This document shows positions 15,617 to 24,999 of a stretch of 32,323 nt of DNA, in pieces. The notes under the pieces were generated by a model, which had not been told where the DNA came from, made no database searches, and worked only from the letters and a program-made list of their open reading frames with translations. Location of the stretch: positions 1 to 32,323 of the forward strand of contig JALWLB010000166.1 in NCBI GenBank assembly GCA_027081145.1, given 5' to 3'. Source of the DNA: Campylobacterales bacterium (GTDB lineage: Bacteria > Campylobacterota > Campylobacteria > Campylobacterales > QNZT01). The translations under genes and the position numbers were made by a program. How positions within the stretch are numbered: the first letter of the stretch is position 1; each line of letters starts with the position of its first letter.

Positions 15617-16237
15617 TTAATCTTTATTTTTAATAATATCATTAATTTTCTGATATAGTGATAAAATATCTTGTTTCTTCTCTATGAAGCTATTTTTATT
15701 TGCTATCAAGTGAGCTGAAGAGTGCATAATAGTCTCTGTAACTTTTAATCCATTTTGTCTCATAGTATCTCCAGTTTCAACCAGATCAACTATAGCATCA
15801 CTTAGTCCTACTAATGGAGCCAATTCGATTGAGCCATACAATTTTATGATTTTTACTGCCATCGCTTTTTGTGAAAAGTGTTTTTTTGTGATATTTACCA
15901 TTTTAGTAGCTACTGTTATTGTTGGAGAGTTTGGATCAAGACTATCTTCATTTTTCATACCAACACACACTCTACACTTTCCAATTTTAAGATCCAATAG
16001 TTTCATCAAATCAAACTCTTTTTCATACAAAACATCAAGCCCAACTACACCAAGATCGGCAGCTTGATGTAGTACATACTCAGGGACATCTTGATTTCTT
16101 ACAAGCAAAAACTTAAAATCTTTACTCTCTAGTATCAATTTTCTATCTTCAAACTCAAATTTTTGATTAAAAGTTTTTTCAAATATATCTAGCGTATCTT
16201 TAGCAATTCTACCCTTTGGTAGTGCGATAGTTAGCAT
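15617..16237 (-). CDS. hisG: ATP phosphoribosyltransferase, short form
   Basis: The first enzyme of histidine synthesis, joining ATP and PRPP. MLTIALPKGRI, DLGVVGLDVL, and the PRPP-binding GLSDAIVDLVETGDTMRQNGL are present. At 206 residues it lacks the C-terminal ACT-like regulatory domain of the long form. Short HisG proteins work with the regulatory paralogue HisZ, which is not in this window. It overlaps coaX by 7 bases. Confidence 0.94.
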   Translation of the reverse strand: MLTIALPKGRIAKDTLDIFEKTFNQKFEFEDRKLILESKDFKFLLVRNQDVPEYVLHQAADLGVVGLDVLYEKEFDLMKLLDLKIGKCRVCVGMKNEDSLDPNSPTITVATKMVNITKKHFSQKAMAVKIIKLYGSIELAPLVGLSDAIVDLVETGDTMRQNGLKVTETIMHSSAHLIANKNSFIEKKQDILSLYQKINDIIKNKD

Positions 16238-16851
16238 TCTCTCTCCATAATAGCCTTTTTCATTCCATCAAAGACCAAATTTTTTTTATATACCGAATTT
16301 TCAAAAAATTTTTGCACCATTTTACCATCTCCACCTGTGAAATATATCTTTTTATCTTTTGCAACACTCCAAATAAGCAATATAATCGATTTTAATACCC
16401 CAAAACTGATCGCTTCTTTGGTAGAATTTGGCAAAATATTTAAATCAATATCAAAATCTATTGAATTTTTTAATATAGGTGAAATTGATTTAAAAGAGTT
16501 CTCAAAAGCAACAATTCCAGGAAGCAAGATTCCACCTTGGTGAATACTATTTTGCATAACATCTATACTAATAGCACTTCCTATATCAACAATCACTCCA
16601 TTTTTTATACTATAACAAGCCGCAACTCTATCTACTCCAAGCCCTCTATAGTTTGTTTTAAATTTAAAATATTTCTCTACATCAATAGATTGTTTTAGAG
16701 TTTTTAATCTCTCTTTTAATGTTTGATTTACACAAATATAATAAAACCGCTCTTGTAATTTTAGCTTATCAAACTTTTTAATAGAGATAGTTCTTGTTCT
16801 AGAATTTTTGTAGATTTTGATATTTGTATTGCCAATATCAAGTAGTTGCAT
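16231..16851 (-). CDS. coaX: Type III pantothenate kinase
   Basis: An ASKHA-fold kinase making 4'-phosphopantothenate for coenzyme A. The phosphate-binding MQLLDIGNTNIKIYK opens the protein, GLGVDRVAA follows near residue 70, and VDIGSAISID plus GGILLPGI are the later metal and pantothenate motifs. At 206 residues it is short for the family (about 210-260), as is common in Campylobacterota. It overlaps the upstream small unknown gene by 14 bases and hisG by 7. Confidence 0.9.
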   Translation of the reverse strand: MQLLDIGNTNIKIYKNSRTRTISIKKFDKLKLQERFYYICVNQTLKERLKTLKQSIDVEKYFKFKTNYRGLGVDRVAACYSIKNGVIVDIGSAISIDVMQNSIHQGGILLPGIVAFENSFKSISPILKNSIDFDIDLNILPNSTKEAISFGVLKSIILLIWSVAKDKKIYFTGGDGKMVQKFFENSVYKKNLVFDGMKKAIMEREC

Positions 16852-17170
16852 CTATTAATTTCCAATTTTTTGATTTTAATTTCTCTTTTGCTTTTGAACA
16901 CATGATAAGATCAAATACAAAAAGCTTCTTTTTAAAGTTATGATCTTTCACTATTTGTAATCTCTGATACAATATCTCAATCTCATCAGCACTTTTTTGC
17001 ACAAACCTACTCTTTTGTTTGAGTACAAATATAGCAACATAATAACTTTTTAAATCAACCCCTACAAAGATATCTATATTTTTTCTTGTTTTTAACTCTT
17101 TTTTATCAATTTTGTTTAATGATTTAAATATATATCCATGTTTTGATAATAGATCAACTATCTCTTTCAT
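16838..17170 (-). CDS. Conserved-looking small hypothetical protein
   Basis: I do not recognise this 110-residue protein. It is basic and soluble, without a signal peptide or membrane segment. The centre, DIFVGVDLKSYYVAIFVLKQKSRF, looks like two beta strands around a possible acidic site, followed by helices rich in Lys and Leu, and near the end FVFDLIMCSKAKEKL. Its ATG overlaps the xer stop by 4 bases and its end overlaps coaX by 14, so it is very likely translated in the same operon. The strand pattern is faintly nuclease-like, but no complete motif can be claimed. Confidence 0.7.
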   Translation of the reverse strand: MKEIVDLLSKHGYIFKSLNKIDKKELKTRKNIDIFVGVDLKSYYVAIFVLKQKSRFVQKSADEIEILYQRLQIVKDHNFKKKLFVFDLIMCSKAKEKLKSKNWKLIDATT

Positions 17171-17994
17171 ACATAATCCTTTGCAAGTGGATGAAATGAA
17201 TATATCGTATCGGCTAAATTTTTAGGTTGAAGATGAGTATAAATTTGAGTTGTATTTATGCTCACATGACCTAAAAGCTCTTGCACAACTCTCAAATCAG
17301 CACCACCTAAAATCAAAGCTGTAGCAAAAGAGTGTCTAAGTACATGAGGGGAAAATCCCAAATATTTTTTACACACTTTATATGCACTAACTCTACTCAT
17401 CTTTTCACCTTTATAATTTAACCAAATATACTCATTAAAGAGACCTCTTTTTTCTAAATAGAGATTGATAGCATTTATAGCACTTTGTGCAATTGGAACA
17501 ACTCTTTGTTTATCACCTTTTGCACTGGTTATCTTTAGCCAATTATCTTCTATATCACCTTTTTTAACCTCTAATGCTTCACTAACTCTAGCTCCACTAG
17601 CATATAAAAAAAGTAAAAATGCATAATCTCTACATGATAATACATCCACTCTTTTAATCACTTTCAAACGATTTTTAAACTCTTCAAACTCTATAAATTT
17701 TGGCAGAGTTTGAGGTACTTTTGAGAGTTTTATATTTGGCTTATCTTCTATAAAGTGAGATTTTAAACAAAAATCAAAAAAAGCATTTATGGCTGAGAGT
17801 TTTCTATTTAGTGTTCTTTTGTTTTGAATTGAAGATAAGAACTTTATAACATCTTCATTTTTTGCGTTTATGATATCTTTTTCTAAAAACTCTTCAAATT
17901 GCAAAAGATCACTTTTATAAGCTTTAATTGTAGCTTTGTTTAAAACCTTTATAACCGCAATATACTCTAAAAATGCCTCTATCGCATTTGACAT
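17167..17994 (-). CDS. Tyrosine recombinase of the XerC/XerD/XerH group
   Basis: A tyrosine recombinase of 275 residues with a SAM-like N-terminal DNA-binding domain (1-85) and a catalytic domain. All catalytic positions are visible: Arg in ASGARVSEAL, Lys in SAKGDKQR, His-x-x-Arg in HVLRHSFATAL, His in LLGHVS and the nucleophile Tyr in TQIYTHL. The size is that of XerC/XerD, smaller than the typical XerH. Being in a housekeeping operon with overlaps on both sides, it is probably a chromosomal resolvase and not a mobile-element integrase. No attachment or dif site was identified. Confidence 0.88.
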   Translation of the reverse strand: MSNAIEAFLEYIAVIKVLNKATIKAYKSDLLQFEEFLEKDIINAKNEDVIKFLSSIQNKRTLNRKLSAINAFFDFCLKSHFIEDKPNIKLSKVPQTLPKFIEFEEFKNRLKVIKRVDVLSCRDYAFLLFLYASGARVSEALEVKKGDIEDNWLKITSAKGDKQRVVPIAQSAINAINLYLEKRGLFNEYIWLNYKGEKMSRVSAYKVCKKYLGFSPHVLRHSFATALILGGADLRVVQELLGHVSINTTQIYTHLQPKNLADTIYSFHPLAKDYV

Positions 17995-19008
17995 CTATCT
18001 CTTTTTAGAAAACTTTTTAAGATCGATATAGTTACTTCCTATATATATCTTATCTTTTGCAAAAAAGACAAGAGAGTCTATTTTAGTAGGTAACTTATAA
18101 ACTATATGTTTGTCTAAATCTTTATCCACTCTTATCATGTAGCCATTTTTTAAAAGGACAAATATATCATCATTATAAATTGTAGCGTATGAAAATAGAG
18201 CAAATGGAAACTTTTTTTCTTTGATGGTGTTTAAATTTGTATCTGTTAAGACAATTGAGCCATCTTTTGTAAATATATAAATTTTATCTTTTAAAAAAAG
18301 TAAATCTTTTAAACTCTCATTAAATGTTGCAACATTTTTAGGATCTATTAATATTATACCATGTTGGGTGGCTGCTAGGAGTCTATTATCTTTGGCATCT
18401 AAAAATATTATATTATTAAAATCATCATCTATAGATACTACAAAATCTTTAATGATTTTTTTATCGTTTTTATTCATAATCAAAAGTCGCCCATCAAGAG
18501 TGGGAAAGATAATCAAATCATTTAAAAAGTATGGATTAGCAACTCTTGCATCGAGTGTAAATACAGGATCTAATCTCTCTTTAAAGAGTAACTTATCCTC
18601 TTTGATATCATGTAAGATTATTGTGTTATTGCTAAGTATTATTGCTAGTAAATTATCTTGAAGTGTGGCTGATGCAACTGCAACTTTATATTTAGTTACA
18701 AACTTCTCTTTTAAATCTTTAGAGACTATTTTTAATGCTCCATCTTTTCCAGCTATTACAAATAGATCTTTAAACTTATTTACTACTTGATAACCTTTTT
18801 TTAGTTTAAGTTCATAACGATTTGCATCTTTGGTTAAGATAGAGCCATCACTAAATTTTATAGAAAAAATATTTTTATCTTCAATTGATGAAAAAACTCT
18901 CGAATCAAAACCTATCTCTTTTGGCTCTACTTTTGGAGTAAAAACATTTTTTGAACTACACCCAAAAAGCAAAAAGATAGTAAATATAGATACAAAATAT
19001 TTAAACAT
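17995..19008 (-). CDS. BamB-like beta-propeller lipoprotein
   Basis: A 337-residue protein with a lipoprotein signal: a hydrophobic helix followed by LLFGC, so Cys17 should be lipidated. The rest is a run of short beta repeats (for example FKDLFVIAGKDGALKIVSKD and DNLLAIILSNNTIILHD) typical of a PQQ/WD-like propeller. In E. coli, yfgM and bamB are neighbours; here a YfgM-like gene lies immediately upstream, so a BamB-like role in outer-membrane protein assembly is a reasonable inference. Overall identity looks low and no BamB signature residue is claimed. The stop abuts the xer start. Confidence 0.68.
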   Translation of the reverse strand: MFKYFVSIFTIFLLFGCSSKNVFTPKVEPKEIGFDSRVFSSIEDKNIFSIKFSDGSILTKDANRYELKLKKGYQVVNKFKDLFVIAGKDGALKIVSKDLKEKFVTKYKVAVASATLQDNLLAIILSNNTIILHDIKEDKLLFKERLDPVFTLDARVANPYFLNDLIIFPTLDGRLLIMNKNDKKIIKDFVVSIDDDFNNIIFLDAKDNRLLAATQHGIILIDPKNVATFNESLKDLLFLKDKIYIFTKDGSIVLTDTNLNTIKEKKFPFALFSYATIYNDDIFVLLKNGYMIRVDKDLDKHIVYKLPTKIDSLVFFAKDKIYIGSNYIDLKKFSKKR

Positions 19009-19012
19009 CTAT

Positions 19013-19594
19013 CTATTTTCCAAAGTGGCTTAGATTTTGAGCTAAACCTTTTATAGGTGAAGTTGGAGAGATTTGTCTAAGCTTATCTTTTGCCTCTTTT
19101 ATTTTATTCTCTCTCATTAGTAAATATGCCTCTTCTAAAAGAGCCAACTCTTTTAAGATTGCATCTTGTTGCATTATATATTGTGAGAGGTTTTTTTCCT
19201 TTTTAGAAGCTACATGATAGTTTAATAAATCTTTTAATACACCATCTTTTATTTTAGACTCAACTCCATCTAAATTTCCACTCTTTAGTGCTTGTGAAAA
19301 TATAAAAGCTTCATAAAGAGGTGGATTTTTATCCTTTAAAGTAGCAATCGCAGTTTTATCATCTGGATCTTTTAATAGTTTTAAATAGGCTTCGTTTGAG
19401 CTTAGTAGTGCACTATCTTTCATACTACTATTTATAGTATAACCAATAACTAATGCTAAAATTATTACAACCAAAGCTATTAAAATTTTTTTATATTTTT
19501 TGAAAAAACCTTCAGCTTTTATCATACTCTCTAAAAACTGCTCTTCAGTATTTAACTCATTTTTTATCGCTTTTACATTATCTTTAAGACTCAA
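19013..19594 (-). CDS. YfgM-like membrane-anchored TPR-type protein
   Basis: A bitopic protein: cytoplasmic N-terminus, one membrane helix (KILIALVVIILALVIGYTI), then an alpha-helical periplasmic part with TPR-like pairs (ALLSSNEAYLKLL, ALLEEAYLLMRENKIKEAKDKLRQI). This matches the YfgM layout, a SecYEG-associated periplasmic chaperone partner. The track's start is a TTG at 19633. I prefer the TTG at 19594 because AAAGGA lies just upstream and it yields a clean MSLKDNVKAIKNEL N-terminus. The gene is the first of the minus-strand run and is divergent from gatC. Confidence 0.7.
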   Translation of the reverse strand: MSLKDNVKAIKNELNTEEQFLESMIKAEGFFKKYKKILIALVVIILALVIGYTINSSMKDSALLSSNEAYLKLLKDPDDKTAIATLKDKNPPLYEAFIFSQALKSGNLDGVESKIKDGVLKDLLNYHVASKKEKNLSQYIMQQDAILKELALLEEAYLLMRENKIKEAKDKLRQISPTSPIKGLAQNLSHFGK

Positions 19595-19647
19595 TGAAAA
19601 TCCTTTATTGAAAATTTTTACCAAATATATCAAATATATTATTAAAC

Positions 19648-19659
19648 TTTTGATACAAT
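19648..19659 (+). promoter_or_regulatory. Probable sigma-70 extended -10 promoter for gatC-pilT
   Basis: TTTTGATACAAT lies about 29 bases before the gatC ATG, in the short divergent gap with yfgM. It resembles the T-rich extended -10 of Campylobacterota promoters, which usually lack a -35 box. An AAGGAG ribosome site follows at 19672. Confidence 0.5.
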
Positions 19660-19687
19660 TTAAGATTATGCAAGGAGTTTAAAATAG

Positions 19688-19978
19688 ATGAAAATAGATG
19701 ATAAGACATTAACAAAACTTGAAAAATTGGCATCATTAGAGATTGAGAGTTCAAAAAGAGATGAGGCTATTAATGAACTTAGTAAAATTGTCGATTTTGT
19801 AGAAAATCTAAATGAATTAGATTTGGAACATGAAGAGGCAACTTTTACAACGATTAAAGGTGGAACTCCAATGAGAGAGGATACCCCAAAGAGCGATCCT
19901 AAAATTATAAAAACTATTTTAGAGAATGCTCCAAAAAGTGAAGGAGGTTTTTTCATTGTTCCTAAAATAATACAATAG
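19688..19978 (+). CDS. gatC: Asp-tRNA(Asn)/Glu-tRNA(Gln) amidotransferase subunit C
   Basis: The 96-residue small subunit of the GatCAB amidotransferase, which helps assemble GatA and GatB for making Gln-tRNA and Asn-tRNA by transamidation. The family N-terminus (LTKLEKLASLEI), the central IVDFVENLNELDLE and the TPMREDTP stretch are all present. gatA and gatB are not next to it. AAGGAG lies 10 bases before the ATG. pilT follows 9 bases after. Confidence 0.9.
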   Translation: MKIDDKTLTKLEKLASLEIESSKRDEAINELSKIVDFVENLNELDLEHEEATFTTIKGGTPMREDTPKSDPKIIKTILENAPKSEGGFFIVPKIIQ

Positions 19979-19987
19979 GGCAAAAAT

Positions 19988-21046
19988 ATGGATATCACTA
20001 CTCTTTTAAAAAATGTTGTTGCACATAATGCTTCTGATTTACACTTAGTTAGCAGAAGTGAGCCACAAATTAGAATAGATGGAAAGCTTATACCACTAAA
20101 CTTACCAGTTTTGGATGGAAAAACAATTGAGCAGATGTGCTATACTCTAATAACAGATAAACAAAAGAAGCATTTAGAGGAAGAAAAAGAGTTAGATTTT
20201 GCCATAGAGATACCTAATGTTGGAAGATTTAGAGGAAATTACTATTATACTATCAAAACTGAATTAGCTGCTGCTTTTAGAATCATTCCTACAGAGATTC
20301 CTTCATTAGATGATTTAAAATCACCTGCAGTTTTTAAAGAGATTATAAAAAGAGAAAAAGGTCTGATCTTAGTAACAGGACCTACTGGAAGTGGAAAATC
20401 AACAACCCTTTCAGCTCTATTGAATGAGATCAATATGACTGAACATAAACATATTATCACAGTTGAAGATCCAGTAGAGTTTATTCACCAAAATAAAAAG
20501 TCACTATTTTCCCATAGAAATGTTGGTGATGATACAAAAAGCTTTGCAAGAGCACTAAAGTTTGCTATGAGAGAAGATCCAGATATCATACTAATTGGTG
20601 AGATGAGAGATAAAGAGACAATTGCATCTGCTTTAACTGCGGCTGAAACTGGACACTTGGTTTTTGGAACTCTTCATACAAATTCAGCAATTCAAACCAT
20701 AAATAGGATTGTAGATAGCTTTGATGGAGCTGAACAGCTTCAAGTTAGAAATATGCTCTCAATCACTCTTACAGCAATTATATCTCAAATGCTGCTTCCA
20801 AAAATAGGAGGAGGTAGAGTTGCGGTACAAGAGATTATGATAAATAACCATGCAATAGCCAACTTAATTAGAGAGGATAAAGTTCATCAACTCTATTCAC
20901 AAATGCAACTAAATCAGACTCAAACAGGTATGCAAACTCAAACTCAAGCTCTAGTAAATTTTGTACAACAAAATATAGTACATAAAGAGGATGCTTTAAG
21001 AATCTCAACTCAACCAGATGAGTTAAAAAATAAAATAGGAATTTAG
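19988..21046 (+). CDS. pilT: Type IV pilus retraction-type ATPase
   Basis: A 352-residue secretion-type hexameric ATPase of the PilT/PilU group. The N-terminal domain (LKNVVAHNASDLHLVSRSEP) is followed by Walker A GPTGSGKSTT, the Asp box with EDPVEFIH, Walker B DPDIILIGEMRD, and the His box TGHLVFGTLHTNSAIQTINR. PilT depolymerises pilin for twitching or DNA uptake. No pilin or assembly genes are nearby, so its actual partner system cannot be judged. It probably shares the gatC promoter. Confidence 0.92.
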   Translation: MDITTLLKNVVAHNASDLHLVSRSEPQIRIDGKLIPLNLPVLDGKTIEQMCYTLITDKQKKHLEEEKELDFAIEIPNVGRFRGNYYYTIKTELAAAFRIIPTEIPSLDDLKSPAVFKEIIKREKGLILVTGPTGSGKSTTLSALLNEINMTEHKHIITVEDPVEFIHQNKKSLFSHRNVGDDTKSFARALKFAMREDPDIILIGEMRDKETIASALTAAETGHLVFGTLHTNSAIQTINRIVDSFDGAEQLQVRNMLSITLTAIISQMLLPKIGGGRVAVQEIMINNHAIANLIREDKVHQLYSQMQLNQTQTGMQTQTQALVNFVQQNIVHKEDALRISTQPDELKNKIGI

Positions 21047-21100
21047 AAATAACTTTAGATAAAAATTTTAACCAGTTATATATATACTAAAGAAAAAAAA

Positions 21101-21111
21101 TTTGCTATAAT
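21101..21111 (+). promoter_or_regulatory. Probable extended -10 promoter for cvpA-fur-lysS-glyA run
   Basis: TTTGCTATAAT is a perfect TATAAT with an extended upstream T-rich element, 31 bases before the cvpA TTG. A GAGGA ribosome site follows at 21131. This gap of 96 bases is the longest on the plus strand before aroE, so it is the natural start of the transcript. Confidence 0.65.
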
Positions 21112-21142
21112 AAATCCTTTAAAAAATTAAGAGGATTTTATT

Positions 21143-21748
21143 TTGTTAGAAAATTTTACAATATTTGACGCTATTTCAATACTTTTAATTTTAGTTCTTG
21201 GTATAAAAGGTATTCTTAGAGGTTTTATAAAAGAGTTTTTTGGATTAGTTGGTGTTATAGGTGGTATATTTGTCGCATCAAGATATGCCAATCAAATAGG
21301 AACTCTGCTTAGTGAAAATCTTTTTAAACTACAAAATGAGACCACTTTATATCTAGTAGGTTTTATCGTAACATTTGTACTATTTTGGATCATAACTGCC
21401 CTTATAGGCTCAGCCCTTTCAAAGATTGCAAATAGCTCAGGTTTGGGATTGATCAATAAAATATTTGGCTTTATTGTGGGTGGAGCTAAAATATTTTTGA
21501 TATTTTCTATCATCATATTTGTTTTATCAAATATAGTTATCATCAAAAAAAATATAGAAACATTTTTTAAAGATAGTTTTATGTATCCAATTTTTTATGA
21601 AGTTGGCTCAAAAATCGTTAAACTTGATGAAACTAATAAAAGTTTAGGTAAAATAGATACAAAGCATACTGATACAACAAATAGAGTAAAAGAGAGTACT
21701 CAGGATGTAATAGACTCAGATGAAGAGTATAAGAAATTTTTTGAGTAA
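21143..21748 (+). CDS. CvpA family membrane protein
   Basis: A 201-residue inner-membrane protein with four hydrophobic helices and the CvpA-family start DAISILLILVLGIKGILRGFIKEFFGLVG. The C-terminal 50 residues are polar and Lys/Asp-rich. The family was named for colicin V production but is linked to envelope homeostasis. The start is a TTG with AGAGGA 7 bases upstream. fur begins 14 bases downstream. Confidence 0.85.
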   Translation: MLENFTIFDAISILLILVLGIKGILRGFIKEFFGLVGVIGGIFVASRYANQIGTLLSENLFKLQNETTLYLVGFIVTFVLFWIITALIGSALSKIANSSGLGLINKIFGFIVGGAKIFLIFSIIIFVLSNIVIIKKNIETFFKDSFMYPIFYEVGSKIVKLDETNKSLGKIDTKHTDTTNRVKESTQDVIDSDEEYKKFFE

Positions 21749-21762
21749 AAAAGAGTTTATAG

Positions 21763-22236
21763 ATGAAAGATATTGAAAACTTAAACTATAAGGAGCTATT
21801 AGAAGAGTTTAAAATACTTTTAAAAGAGAGTGGTTTAAAATTCACCACTCAAAGAGAGGTTATTTTAAAAACTCTTTATAAACATGATACCCACTTTAGC
21901 CCAGAAGATTTACATAGGCTTCTTAGAAAAAAGTTTCCAAAACTAAATATTGGCATAACAACAGTTTATAGAACTTTAAATTTACTTGAGAAAAATTCAC
22001 TTGCAACATCTATCTCATTTGGCTCTCAAGGCAAAAAGTTTGAACTAAATAATAAACCTCACCATGATCATCTAATTTGTGTAACTTGTGGAAAAATTGT
22101 TGAGTTTGAAGATAAAAAGATAGAAAAAAAACAGGAAAAAATTGCAAATGAGCATGAATTTGAGTTAACAGGGCATATTATGCAACTATATGGACATTGT
22201 AAAGAGTGTCAAATTAAAGATAAAGGAATAGATTGA
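21763..22236 (+). CDS. fur: Fur family metal-responsive repressor
   Basis: A 157-residue Fur protein: an N-terminal winged helix ([26 protein letters not shown], then [14 protein letters not shown]) and a dimerisation domain with the metal-binding [16 protein letters not shown]. Two Cys-x2-Cys pairs (CVTC and CKEC) would hold structural zinc. It most likely represses iron-uptake genes when iron is replete. The gene lies at the head of the lysS-glyA run, the same neighbourhood as in related genera. Its stop overlaps the lysS start (TTGA). Confidence 0.92.
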   Translation: MKDIENLNYKELLEEFKILLKESGLKFTTQREVILKTLYKHDTHFSPEDLHRLLRKKFPKLNIGITTVYRTLNLLEKNSLATSISFGSQGKKFELNNKPHHDHLICVTCGKIVEFEDKKIEKKQEKIANEHEFELTGHIMQLYGHCKECQIKDKGID

Positions 22237-23747
22237 TCTTCAACAACCAGTATGAGCAATTAAGAATCGAAAAATCAAATAGACTAAAATCATTAGGAGT
22301 AAATCCCTATCCTCACAATATCACAAAAGATTTAAATATAAGTCAATTTTTAAAAGATTATGAGTATGTAAAAGATTTAGAAGATAAAAGAGATGAATCA
22401 AAAGAGATAACTCTTGTTGGTAGAGTCAAATTTTTAAGACTTATGGGAAAGGCTGCATTTGCAAAGATAGAAGATGAAAGTGGTGTTGTTCAGATATATT
22501 ATAATAAAAATGGTATTGGTGATGAGTGGTTTACAAATGTAAAAAAACTTATAGAAGTTGGTGATATTATTCAAGTTAGAGGTTTTGCATTTTTAACAAA
22601 AACTGGTGAATTATCACTTCATGTAAAAGAGTTAAACTTAGCTACAAAAGCGATCAAACCACTTCCTGAAAAGTTTCATGGTCTTCAAGATAAAGAGTTA
22701 AGATATAGACAAAGATATCTTGATATGATTATGAATCCTGAAGTTAAAAAAATTTTTAAAACAAGAAGTAAAATTATAAGTATCATAAGAGGTTTTTTTG
22801 AAAATAGAGGATTTTTAGAGATAGAGACACCTATGATGCATCCAATTGCTGGTGGAGCAAATGCAAGAGCATTTGAGACTCATCATAATGCTCTTGATGT
22901 TACAAGATATCTTAGGATTGCACCTGAGCTTTATTTAAAAAGAGTAATTGTGGGTGGATTTGAAGCCGTATTTGAGATAAATAGAAACTTTAGAAATGAG
23001 GGAATGGATCACACTCACAATCCTGAATTTACTATGCTTGAGTTTTATTGGGCGTATCACAATTATGAAGATTTGATAAACTTAACTCAAGAGCTATTTC
23101 AAAAACTCTTAAAAGATTTAAATCTTCCAACAAAGTTAGAGTATGGTGATCTGGTTATAGATTTTCAAACACCATTTAAGAAGATAAACTATTTTGATTC
23201 TATGAGTGAAATTGGAGGTATTTCTAAAGATATCTTACAAGATAAACAAAAGATTATCTCATTTTTAAACCAAAATAGTATCAAAGTTGATCCAAATTTG
23301 CCTATAATTAAATTATGGGATGAGTTATTTGATAACTTTGTAGAGCCAAAATTGATAAATCCAACATTTATAACCAACTATCCTATTGAAATTAGCCCAC
23401 TTGCTAGAAGAAGTGATGATGATTTAGATATTGCTGAGAGATTTGAATTTTTTATAGCAGGGGTTGAGATAGCAAATGGATTTAATGAACTTAATGATCC
23501 AATAGATCAATACAATAGATTTAAAAAACAGATTGAGAATAAAAGTGCTGGAGATGATGAAGCTCATGAGATGGATGAAGAGTATATTCATGCTTTAGGA
23601 TATGGTATGCCTCCAACCGCTGGTGAGGGAATTGGAATAGATAGACTTACTATGATATTAACAAATCAACACTCTATTAGAGATGTTATACTATTTCCAG
23701 CAATGAAGCCGATAAAAAAACAAGATGAAACCAAGGAAGATGAATGA
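22233..23747 (+). CDS. lysS: Lysyl-tRNA synthetase, class II
   Basis: A 504-residue class II synthetase charging tRNA-Lys. It has an N-terminal OB-fold anticodon domain ([20 protein letters not shown], about residues 60-150) and a catalytic core with motif 1 ([13 protein letters not shown]), motif 2 ([20 protein letters not shown]) and motif 3 ([13 protein letters not shown]). Initiation is at TTG with AAAGGA upstream, overlapping the fur stop. Confidence 0.96.
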   Translation: MIFNNQYEQLRIEKSNRLKSLGVNPYPHNITKDLNISQFLKDYEYVKDLEDKRDESKEITLVGRVKFLRLMGKAAFAKIEDESGVVQIYYNKNGIGDEWFTNVKKLIEVGDIIQVRGFAFLTKTGELSLHVKELNLATKAIKPLPEKFHGLQDKELRYRQRYLDMIMNPEVKKIFKTRSKIISIIRGFFENRGFLEIETPMMHPIAGGANARAFETHHNALDVTRYLRIAPELYLKRVIVGGFEAVFEINRNFRNEGMDHTHNPEFTMLEFYWAYHNYEDLINLTQELFQKLLKDLNLPTKLEYGDLVIDFQTPFKKINYFDSMSEIGGISKDILQDKQKIISFLNQNSIKVDPNLPIIKLWDELFDNFVEPKLINPTFITNYPIEISPLARRSDDDLDIAERFEFFIAGVEIANGFNELNDPIDQYNRFKKQIENKSAGDDEAHEMDEEYIHALGYGMPPTAGEGIGIDRLTMILTNQHSIRDVILFPAMKPIKKQDETKEDE

Positions 23748-24991
23748 CAAACTTAGAAAAAAATGATCCATTAGTTTATGATATTTTACAAGAGGAGTTA
23801 AAAAGACAGTGTGATCATCTGGAGATGATCGCAAGTGAAAATTTTACATATCCATCAGTAATGGAGGCTATGGGGAGTGTATTTACAAACAAATATGCTG
23901 AAGGTTATCCAAAAAAGAGATATTATGGCGGATGTGAATATGCGGATAAGATAGAGCAATTAGCAATCGATAGAGCTTGTGAACTATTTGGCTCTAAATT
24001 TGCAAATGTTCAACCAAACTCTGGTAGTCAAGCAAATCAAGCGGTATATCAAGCATTTTTAAAACCATATGACAAGATATTGGGTATGGATTTAAGCCAT
24101 GGTGGACATTTGACTCATGGTGCAAAAGTTAATAGCTCTGGAAAACTTTATCAAAGCTTTTTTTATGGAGTTGAGCTTGATGGTAGGATTAATTATGATA
24201 GAGTTTTAGATATTGCAAAAATTGTAAAACCTAAAATGATAGTTTGTGGAGCTAGTGCATATCCAAGAGAGTTGGATTTTAAAAAATTTAGAGAGATTGC
24301 TGATGAAGTTGGAGCAATCCTTTTTGCTGATATTGCCCATATTGCAGGACTTGTAGTAGCAGGTGAACATCCAGATCCATTTCCTTATTGTGATGTTGTG
24401 AGCACTACAACCCATAAAACTCTTAGAGGTCCTAGAGGAGGAGTCATACTTACCAATGATGAAGAGATGGCAAAAAAGATAAATAGTGCAATCTTTCCGG
24501 GAATTCAAGGAGGACCACTAGTTCATGTAATAGCTGCCAAAGCTGTTGGATTTGGAGAAAATCTAAAACCTGAGTGGAAAATATATGCAAAACAGGTTAA
24601 AAGTAACACAAAAGTATTGGCTGATGTTTTAATCAAAAGAGGTTATGATGTAGTAAGTGGAGGAAGTGATAATCATCTTGTTTTGGTATCATTTTTAAAC
24701 AAAGATTTTAGTGGAAAAGATGCTGAGATAGCTCTAAATAGTGCAGGAATTACCGTTAATAAAAACACAGTTCCAGGAGAGAGAAGAAGTCCATTTGTTA
24801 CAAGTGGTATTAGAATAGGATCTCCTGCTCTAAGTGCAAGAGGTATGAAAACACAAGAGTTTGAAGTGATTGCAAATAAAATTGCTGATATACTTGATGA
24901 TATAGAAAATATAAATTTACAAAAAGAGATCAAAGAGCAAATGAAAGAGTTAGCACAAAATTTTATCATTTATGATAGAGCAACCTATTAG
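23744..24991 (+). CDS. glyA: Serine hydroxymethyltransferase
   Basis: A 415-residue PLP enzyme that interconverts serine and glycine and feeds one-carbon units to tetrahydrofolate. [40 protein letters not shown] and the PLP-lysine motif [14 protein letters not shown] are as expected. It overlaps lysS by 4 bases (ATGA). Confidence 0.97.
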   Translation: MTNLEKNDPLVYDILQEELKRQCDHLEMIASENFTYPSVMEAMGSVFTNKYAEGYPKKRYYGGCEYADKIEQLAIDRACELFGSKFANVQPNSGSQANQAVYQAFLKPYDKILGMDLSHGGHLTHGAKVNSSGKLYQSFFYGVELDGRINYDRVLDIAKIVKPKMIVCGASAYPRELDFKKFREIADEVGAILFADIAHIAGLVVAGEHPDPFPYCDVVSTTTHKTLRGPRGGVILTNDEEMAKKINSAIFPGIQGGPLVHVIAAKAVGFGENLKPEWKIYAKQVKSNTKVLADVLIKRGYDVVSGGSDNHLVLVSFLNKDFSGKDAEIALNSAGITVNKNTVPGERRSPFVTSGIRIGSPALSARGMKTQEFEVIANKIADILDDIENINLQKEIKEQMKELAQNFIIYDRATY

Positions 24992-24999
24992 GAGTTTTT

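Noticed and set aside
17167-17994. Integrase of a genomic island covering the O-antigen locus
   Set aside because: The recombinase overlaps housekeeping genes on both sides and has XerC/D length; no tRNA or attachment repeats were seen.
19666-19998. 110-residue minus-strand ORF opposite gatC
   Set aside because: Serine/isoleucine-rich translation antisense to gatC, with no family features.
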